The position numbers and the translations under genes were made by a program. The notes under the pieces are model-generated. The model was not told the origin of the DNA, ran no database searches, and saw only the letters and a list, made by a program, of their open reading frames with translations. Of a stretch of DNA of 9,566 bases, positions 5,692 to 9,566 are shown one piece after another. This DNA is from an uncultured Oscillospiraceae bacterium (GTDB lineage Bacteria; Bacillota; Clostridia; Oscillospirales; Oscillospiraceae): positions 1 through 9,566 of the forward strand of contig CANQZF010000053.1 in assembly GCA_947628265.1 (NCBI GenBank), written 5' to 3'. Each line of letters starts with the position of its first letter. Position 1 is the stretch's first letter.

Positions 5692-5700
5692 CTTTCCACA
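5692..5700 (+). promoter_or_regulatory. Degenerate DnaA-box-like site CTTTCCACA
   Basis: This site has two mismatches to TTATCCACA and is inverted relative to the other two boxes. It is weak alone; its location inside the putative oriC is the main support. Confidence 0.35.
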
Positions 5701-5709
5701 GGCCGGATT

Positions 5710-5756
5710 TTTTTCAACAGCAGTTCACAAAAAATAAGGGACAGGCTGTTGAAAAA
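5710..5756. repeat. Inverted repeat with 12-bp arms directly after dnaA
   Basis: TTTTTCAACAGC (5710-5721) and GCTGTTGAAAAA (5745-5756) are perfect 12-bp inverted arms separated by 23 bases. The right arm ends 2 bases from the dnaA stop codon. Neither side carries a terminator-type U-tract after the stem. Each arm contains TTTTCAACA, two mismatches from the DnaA box, so the pair may be weak inverted initiator sites or a binding site for another origin protein. Confidence 0.55.
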
Positions 5757-5758
5757 CC

Positions 5759-7063
5759 TCACTTCAGGGAGTTGATGTTGGAGGTGATGTCCCGGACCAT
5801 CTGGGAAAACTCGGGGTCCGAGGAGATGTTCTTCTCTATCTTCTGGATGGAGGACAGGACCGTTGTGTGGTCCCGCCCCTCGAAGATGTCGCCGATGTCC
5901 TGGAGGGAGAGGTTTGTCAGGACCCGGATCTCATACATGGCGATCTGCCGGGCCATGGCGGTGTTGCGGGTGCGGCGCTGGCCCCGCACGTCCTCGGGGG
6001 AGAGGGAGAAATATTTGGCTGTCTCGGAGATGATGTCCTCCGGCGTGGGGACGTAGGAGGTCTTCTCCCGGAACATATCCTTTAAAATTTTGGAGATGGT
6101 GGAGACGGTCATGGGCGCGTCCATCAGGTCCCTCTGGGCCCGTATCTTCAAAACCGCCCCCTCCAGCTGGCGGACGTTGGAGGTCATGTTCTCCGCGATG
6201 TAGTTGACCACGTCGTTGGGGAGCACCAGCCCTAATTTCGCCGACTTATTCCGGACGATGGCGGCCCGGGTCTCAAAATCCGGGGGCTGGATGTCCGCCA
6301 GAAGCCCGGACTCAAAGCGGGTCCGCAACCGGTCGGCCAGGGTGGGCATCTCGGACGGCGGCCGGTCGGAGGTGAAGACCATCTGCTTGTGGGACTCGTA
6401 GAGGGTGTTGAAGGTGTGGAACATCTCGTCCTGGGTGGAGGTCTTGCCGGCTACGATCTGGATGTCGTCGATGAGGAAGAGGTCCGCCCCACGGTATTTT
6501 TCCCGGAATTCCACATTTTTGCCGGTCTGGATGGCGGTGATGAGCTCGTTCATAAAGTCCCCGCCCCGGACAAAGACGATTTTATACTCCGGGTGGCGGC
6601 GGGTCACCTCGTGCCGGATGGCGTAGAGAAGGTGGGTCTTGCCAAGGCCCGACTCCCCGTAGATGAAAAGGGGGTTGTAGTCCCGGGTCTGCCCCTCCGC
6701 CACAGCTAAAGAGGCGGCGTGGGCGAACTTGTTGGAGGGGCCCACCACGAATTTTTCAAAGGTGTACTCGTCCGGGTCCGGCAGGCCGCCCTTTCCGTCA
6801 GCGCCGTTCTCCAGCGCCTCCTCCCCCACTAAGGAGACCTCCATCTCACAGGCGAAGATCTGCGCTAAGGCGCTTTTGACCGTGGGGAGGAACCGGGCCT
6901 CGATGACGCCCCGTTTAAAGTCCGAGGGCACCATCAAAGTGACGCTCTTTTCACTCAAAGCGGCGATGCGGCACTCGGAAAACCAGGTGTTGATGGCAAC
7001 GCCGGTGAGCTCCTTGCCCATGAGCTCTAAGACGCTGGACCATATATCGTCAAGTGAATTCAT
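5759..7063 (-). CDS. dnaA: Chromosomal replication initiator protein DnaA
   Basis: This is a 434-residue AAA+ initiator that binds DnaA boxes and opens oriC. Domain I spans about 1-80 (DIWSSVLELMGKEL, with the conserved NTWF at 25-28) and is followed by a short linker. Domain III has Walker A GESGLGKTH (136-144), Walker B LFLIDDIQ (195-202), sensor I near TSDRPP (231-236), an arginine-finger region (LADRLRTRFESGL, 242-254) and sensor II NVRQLEGAV (296-304). Domain IV has the DnaA signature GRDHTTV (396-402). The frame is open for 16 more codons, but the ATG at 7063 is preferred: MNSLDDIWS is the family-like start, with GAGAGG about 10 bases upstream. A sigma-A-like promoter lies about 75 bases ahead. 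Confidence 0.98.
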   Translation of the reverse strand: MNSLDDIWSSVLELMGKELTGVAINTWFSECRIAALSEKSVTLMVPSDFKRGVIEARFLPTVKSALAQIFACEMEVSLVGEEALENGADGKGGLPDPDEYTFEKFVVGPSNKFAHAASLAVAEGQTRDYNPLFIYGESGLGKTHLLYAIRHEVTRRHPEYKIVFVRGGDFMNELITAIQTGKNVEFREKYRGADLFLIDDIQIVAGKTSTQDEMFHTFNTLYESHKQMVFTSDRPPSEMPTLADRLRTRFESGLLADIQPPDFETRAAIVRNKSAKLGLVLPNDVVNYIAENMTSNVRQLEGAVLKIRAQRDLMDAPMTVSTISKILKDMFREKTSYVPTPEDIISETAKYFSLSPEDVRGQRRTRNTAMARQIAMYEIRVLTNLSLQDIGDIFEGRDHTTVLSSIQKIEKNISSDPEFSQMVRDITSNINSLK

Positions 7064-7135
7064 ATCTCTCAATCCTCTCACAGTCTCAAAAAAGGCGATT
7101 TTAACGCACATTACCGCATACTAAAGCATTATCTT

Positions 7136-7164
7136 ATTCTATCAAAAAACCCGGCATTTTGCAA
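7136..7164 (-). promoter_or_regulatory. Probable sigma-A promoter of dnaA
   Basis: On the minus strand, TTGCAA (7164-7159) and TAGAAT (7141-7136) are separated by exactly 17 bases. The -10 has one mismatch and the -35 two. Transcription would start near 7129, giving a 5' leader of about 65 bases before the dnaA ATG. A second overlapping pair, TTGATA and TAGTAT with 16 bases between, lies just downstream. No perfect DnaA box is visible here, so autoregulation by DnaA is not evident. Confidence 0.55.
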
Positions 7165-7197
7165 GCCTAAAAAAGCAAATCGCCCCGTAAAAACGAG

Positions 7198-7229
7198 AAG
7201 GTCCCTGCTCAAAAGGCAGGGACCTTTTT
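7198..7229. terminator. Strong hairpin terminator between GH5 gene and dnaA
   Basis: AAGGTCCCTGC (7198-7208) and GCAGGGACCTT (7216-7226) form a perfect 11-bp stem around a 7-base loop. On the plus strand it runs directly into TTTTT (7225-7229), a textbook intrinsic terminator. On the minus strand, the direction of the neighbouring genes, the U-tract (complement of 7189-7193) begins only 4 bases after the stem, so termination there is plausible but weaker. It probably isolates dnaA from GH5 transcripts and may also stop antisense transcripts leaving dnaA. Confidence 0.8.
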
Positions 7230-7239
7230 GTGTGCCGCA

Positions 7240-7251
7240 GAATTTAAATTC
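7240..7251. repeat. 12-bp AT palindrome GAATTTAAATTC
   Basis: This is a perfect 12-bp palindrome between the GH5 stop codon and the terminator. It is preceded by GTGTGCCGC and CCGCAGAATT blocks that also occur in the gyrB leader (2231-2239 and 2284-2293). This suggests a dispersed repeat or the remains of one. Confidence 0.4.
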
Positions 7252-7284
7252 ACTGCTTCACTAAGTGTCTTAAATATATGGATC

Positions 7285-9276
7285 TCAAGCCCCGACGCAA
7301 TCCATGACGGCGTCTATGAGGGCCGGGGTTCGCCACTCGTCCCTTCCCAGGACATAGAGGCCCACGTCCTCACCGGTCTCGTCGCCTACATAGCTGTCCC
7401 ACAAAATCGCCGGGATGCTGAGGGCCTTGGCCGTGGAGAGGATGAAGGTCATCATCTCAATGTTGTCCTCCTCGGAGAGCGCCGCAGAGACTCCCGTCTC
7501 CTCCAAAAAGACCGGCACGCCGGTGCGCTGCCGGAAATCCTCCATCTGGGAGAAGACCTTCTCCACATACGCCCGCAGGGCCGGATCGTCCCGGGACCAG
7601 CTGGTGAAATTCCCGTTTTCGTCCACCGAGACCGTGTCCTCGGGGATGCCGTATATCCCGAGCCCCCCGTGATTTGTGAAATACATGTGATAGGCGGCGG
7701 CGAGGTGGTCGTCCTCCGGCGGGATGAGGCCCTCAAGGAAGAAGGACCCCCATAGAGTACTCACAATCAGGGTCCTCACGGCGTTGTTGCCGCCGGTGGC
7801 CCGGACGGTATCCACAAAGAGCTTGTCAAGCTCGTTTATCCGGGCGGTCTGGAGGTCATACTCCGCCCCCTCCTCGGGGTACGCCACCTCCATGGGCTCG
7901 TTGAGGGCCTCAAGGATGAGGTGGTCCCCGTAGTCCCGGAACCGCTCCGCCACCTGCCGCCATATGGCCGTAAAGCGGGCGTTGACGGCATCCGTGTATT
8001 GCGGCTCCATCCAATCGCCCACAAACCGCCCGTCTACGTAGGCAAGCCCCGCGTCTAAAGCGGCGTAATCCCGGTGGCTGTTGATGATGCAGTACATCCC
8101 CTCATCCAAAATGAGGTTGACCAGATACTCCACATAGTCCAGAAATCCCGGGTCGATCTCATACGTCTCGTCGTCCACGTAATGGAGCCACGTGACGGGC
8201 ATGCGCACGGTGTTAAAGCCGGCCTCGCGATAGGCCCGCAGTATCCCCTTCAGATTGTCCCGGGAGACCATGACGTTGCCCCACTCCCCCACCATGAGAT
8301 CGTAGAAGCTTTCATAGCCGGAGACGCCGCCCCGGTCAAGCTCCAGCCAGTCCGTGTGGCACTGGGAGAAGTGGATACCCACGGTGAGGCTTTCGATGAG
8401 TTCTGCGGTGTCGTACTCGCCGATGGGCGTCTTGTGGACGGAGGCGCCGTTCACATCCCGCATGCTTTGGGAGAAGAGCTCCCCGGCGTGGCACATCTTA
8501 TAAAACCTGGCGGCGGCGCGGATGGCGTCCTTTTTCGTGACGGGCCTGTCCATGTGCATGGTGTTCTCCGCCGGGTCGTAGTCAAAGAGCAGCCGCCCGT
8601 CGTAGGTGCTGCGGTTGAGGAGGGCGAAGTACGCCGCGGCCCGTATGTCGTCCCAGTGGCCATCGCAGGAGTCCCCACCCTCACCGGCCAGGGGGAAGAC
8701 ACCCTCAAAGCCGGGATCGTCCCAGGAAATGTCCATTTCATCCCAGCATTTCGTGCCGATGACGTTGTTAAGCTCCATGCCGTGGGTGCGATAGCAGTCG
8801 GAGCGTGTCCTCAGGGAGAAGCAGGTCACCTCCGGAAGCTCCAGCGCCCGGGCGGCGTAATAAAATACGATGGCCGCGAGGCACCGATCCGCTTCTCCCG
8901 TGAAGGTCGAGGCCGCTCCCATGGCGGCGGCAAACGCCGGTTCGGCGGTACTGTCCGCGCCGGACACGATAGTGTCCACCATCCCGCACAGGTCCGCAAG
9001 GGGGATGACGTCCTCCGCGTCCTCCCAGAGCTCCGCCGGGACAAATCCGGCGTCCCAGGCCAGGAGAAGCTCCTCATCCCCCGGGAAGGGAAAAACAGGC
9101 TCCGTAGGCTCATCGGGCCCATCCTCCGGGGGTGTGTCGGAGGGCCCGTCAGGCTCCGTGGGCCCGTCCGTTGGGGGCGAGACGGCTCCGGGACCTTCCC
9201 CAAGACCTTCTCCACCGCAGGCGGCCAGGGACGCAAGAAGACAGATAATCAGGAAAATCGATACGAGCTTTTTCAC
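7285..9276 (-). CDS. Secreted lipoprotein with glycoside hydrolase family 5 domain
   Basis: This 663-residue protein is probably an extracellular, membrane-anchored beta-glycanase. A signal peptide (KK, then a hydrophobic stretch) ends in the lipobox LAAC with Cys20. A Pro/Asp/Glu/Gly linker follows (about 30-62), then a Cys-containing helical module (about 67-262) I cannot assign firmly, then a GH5-like barrel (about 285-660). Expected GH5 residues are visible: Arg358 in TVRMPVTW, His401, the acid/base Glu460 in LNEP, His530/Tyr532, a nucleophile at Glu593 in FLEETG and Trp626. The frame opens at a GTG at 9285, but I start at the GTG at 9276: it has GAGG (9285-9288) 8 bases upstream and gives a clean MKKLVSIF signal. 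Substrate (cellulose, mannan, xyloglucan or another glycan) cannot be read from the sequence. No promoter is visible in the 24-base gap upstream. Confidence 0.88.
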   Translation of the reverse strand: MKKLVSIFLIICLLASLAACGGEGLGEGPGAVSPPTDGPTEPDGPSDTPPEDGPDEPTEPVFPFPGDEELLLAWDAGFVPAELWEDAEDVIPLADLCGMVDTIVSGADSTAEPAFAAAMGAASTFTGEADRCLAAIVFYYAARALELPEVTCFSLRTRSDCYRTHGMELNNVIGTKCWDEMDISWDDPGFEGVFPLAGEGGDSCDGHWDDIRAAAYFALLNRSTYDGRLLFDYDPAENTMHMDRPVTKKDAIRAAARFYKMCHAGELFSQSMRDVNGASVHKTPIGEYDTAELIESLTVGIHFSQCHTDWLELDRGGVSGYESFYDLMVGEWGNVMVSRDNLKGILRAYREAGFNTVRMPVTWLHYVDDETYEIDPGFLDYVEYLVNLILDEGMYCIINSHRDYAALDAGLAYVDGRFVGDWMEPQYTDAVNARFTAIWRQVAERFRDYGDHLILEALNEPMEVAYPEEGAEYDLQTARINELDKLFVDTVRATGGNNAVRTLIVSTLWGSFFLEGLIPPEDDHLAAAYHMYFTNHGGLGIYGIPEDTVSVDENGNFTSWSRDDPALRAYVEKVFSQMEDFRQRTGVPVFLEETGVSAALSEEDNIEMMTFILSTAKALSIPAILWDSYVGDETGEDVGLYVLGRDEWRTPALIDAVMDCVGA

Positions 9277-9300
9277 GGTTTCCACCTCGGACTGTCAAAT

Positions 9301-9566
9301 TCAATTTTTCAGGCTGTTGATGGGGGCGGGGATGCGGCCGCCACGGTCGATGAAGACCTTGGGGCTCGATGGGTTTACGGGCATCACGGGGGCGGAGCCC
9401 AGAAGGCCGCCGAAGTCCACGGTGTCCCCCACGGTCTTCCCCGGCACGGGGATGAGCCGGACGGCGGTGGTCTTCTGGTTGATCATGCCGATGGCGGCCT
9501 CGTCCGCGATGATGGCGGAGACCGTCTCCGCCGTGGTGTCCCCGGGGACGGCGATCATGTCAAGGC
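9301..9566 (-). CDS. UPF0210/PFL family protein, C-terminal part
   Basis: The last 88 residues of a protein that continues past the right edge. The motifs LDMIAVPGDT, DEAAIGMINQKTTAVRLIPV, GDTVDFGGLLGSAPVMPVN and RGGRIPAPINSLKN match the highly conserved C-terminus of the UPF0210 (PFL, DUF711) family as recalled. These are cytosolic proteins of about 450 residues with no settled function; in many Bacillota the gene follows one for a small ACT-domain (UPF0237) protein, which would be outside this window. It ends in TGA (9303-9301), 24 bases before the GH5 start, with no terminator between. Read-through into the GH5 gene is therefore possible. Confidence 0.9.
   Translation of the reverse strand, partial: LDMIAVPGDTTAETVSAIIADEAAIGMINQKTTAVRLIPVPGKTVGDTVDFGGLLGSAPVMPVNPSSPKVFIDRGGRIPAPINSLKN

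Larger units (their letters stand above)
5527..5758 (-). other. Probable chromosomal replication origin (oriC), dnaA-dnaN gap
   Basis: The dnaA-dnaN intergenic region is the standard oriC unwinding site in Bacillota. Read along dnaA it holds: an inverted repeat with 12-bp arms right after the dnaA stop; one inverted DnaA-box-like site (5692-5700); two direct boxes, TTGTCCACA (5672-5664) and TTTTCCACA (5618-5610); a GC palindrome CCGGG/CCCGG around 5619-5633; a CTACTA-type trinucleotide tract (5582-5599); and a T/A-rich stretch (about 5535-5581) up to the dnaN ribosome-binding site. This order of boxes, trio and AT-rich DNA leading to dnaN matches the basal unwinding layout known from B. subtilis. 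The boxes are few and none is the perfect TTATCCACA. Confidence 0.75.

Noticed and set aside
5523..5762. 79-codon minus-strand frame across the dnaA-dnaN gap
   Set aside because: It runs over the DnaA boxes, trio-like tract and AT-rich region and into the dnaN start. Its translation has no recognisable features and the origin explanation is better.
7064..7111. 16-codon N-terminal extension of dnaA
   Set aside because: The upstream residues do not look like DnaA domain I, and MNSLDDIWS with GAGAGG upstream is the family-like start.
7198..7251. CRISPR-like or riboswitch structure in the dnaA upstream region
   Set aside because: There is one hairpin and one short palindrome only, with no repeat-spacer periodicity and no recognisable aptamer core.
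9103..9187. Tandem repeat in the GH5 linker coding region
   Set aside because: The GGCTCC/GGGCCC-rich similarity simply encodes a Pro/Asp/Glu/Gly linker. Units vary in length and sequence, so it is low complexity rather than a true repeat array.
9277..9285. GTG at 9285 as start of the GH5 gene
   Set aside because: The ribosome-binding GAGG overlaps this codon, so it cannot serve it. The GTG at 9276 is 8 bases downstream of GAGG and gives a normal signal peptide.

Overview
The window is an origin-of-replication neighbourhood from a GC-rich member of the Bacillota, most likely a gut-type clostridium of the Oscillospiraceae or a close relative. The lineage call rests on three things: the gene order dnaA-dnaN-yaaA-recF-remB-(PH protein)-gyrB-(gyrase A), all on the minus strand; strong Shine-Dalgarno sequences (GGGAGG, GGAGAG); and Firmicutes-type proteins such as the RemB/DUF370 protein, a 649-residue GyrB without the proteobacterial insert, and a clostridial-looking GyrB TOPRIM region. 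The lineage is inferred from protein style only.

Transcription runs right to left. At the right edge is the C-terminal part of a UPF0210/PFL-family protein (9301-9566). After a 24-base gap comes a secreted lipoprotein with a glycoside hydrolase family 5 catalytic domain (7285-9276). Its transcript meets a strong hairpin terminator (7198-7229). The dnaA promoter and dnaA (5759-7063) follow. The 232-base dnaA-dnaN gap (5527-5758) looks like oriC: it has degenerate DnaA boxes, a long inverted repeat, a DnaA-trio-like tract and an AT-rich stretch next to dnaN. Then come dnaN, an S4-domain RNA-binding protein (yaaA), recF and remB, which overlap or nearly abut and are probably translationally coupled, followed by a small bacterial PH-domain protein. 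A 271-base gap containing at least five palindromes separates this cluster from gyrB. The left edge holds the first 20 codons of a type IIA topoisomerase A subunit, probably gyrA, separated from gyrB by a small REP-like palindrome.

Functionally, dnaA, oriC and dnaN provide initiation and processivity, recF recombinational repair at forks, gyrB/gyrA supercoiling, yaaA probable RNA or ribosome binding, and remB probable DNA-binding regulation. The GH5 lipoprotein and the UPF0210 protein are unrelated to replication and occupy the flank where many Bacillota carry rpmH/rnpA.

I found no convincing undescribed multi-gene system. The points most worth a second look are the palindrome-rich gyrB leader, the compact oriC with its DnaA-trio-like tract, drug-site substitutions in GyrB, the acidic-tailed PH protein in the replication operon, and the GH5 lipoprotein with an unassigned N-terminal module beside the origin.
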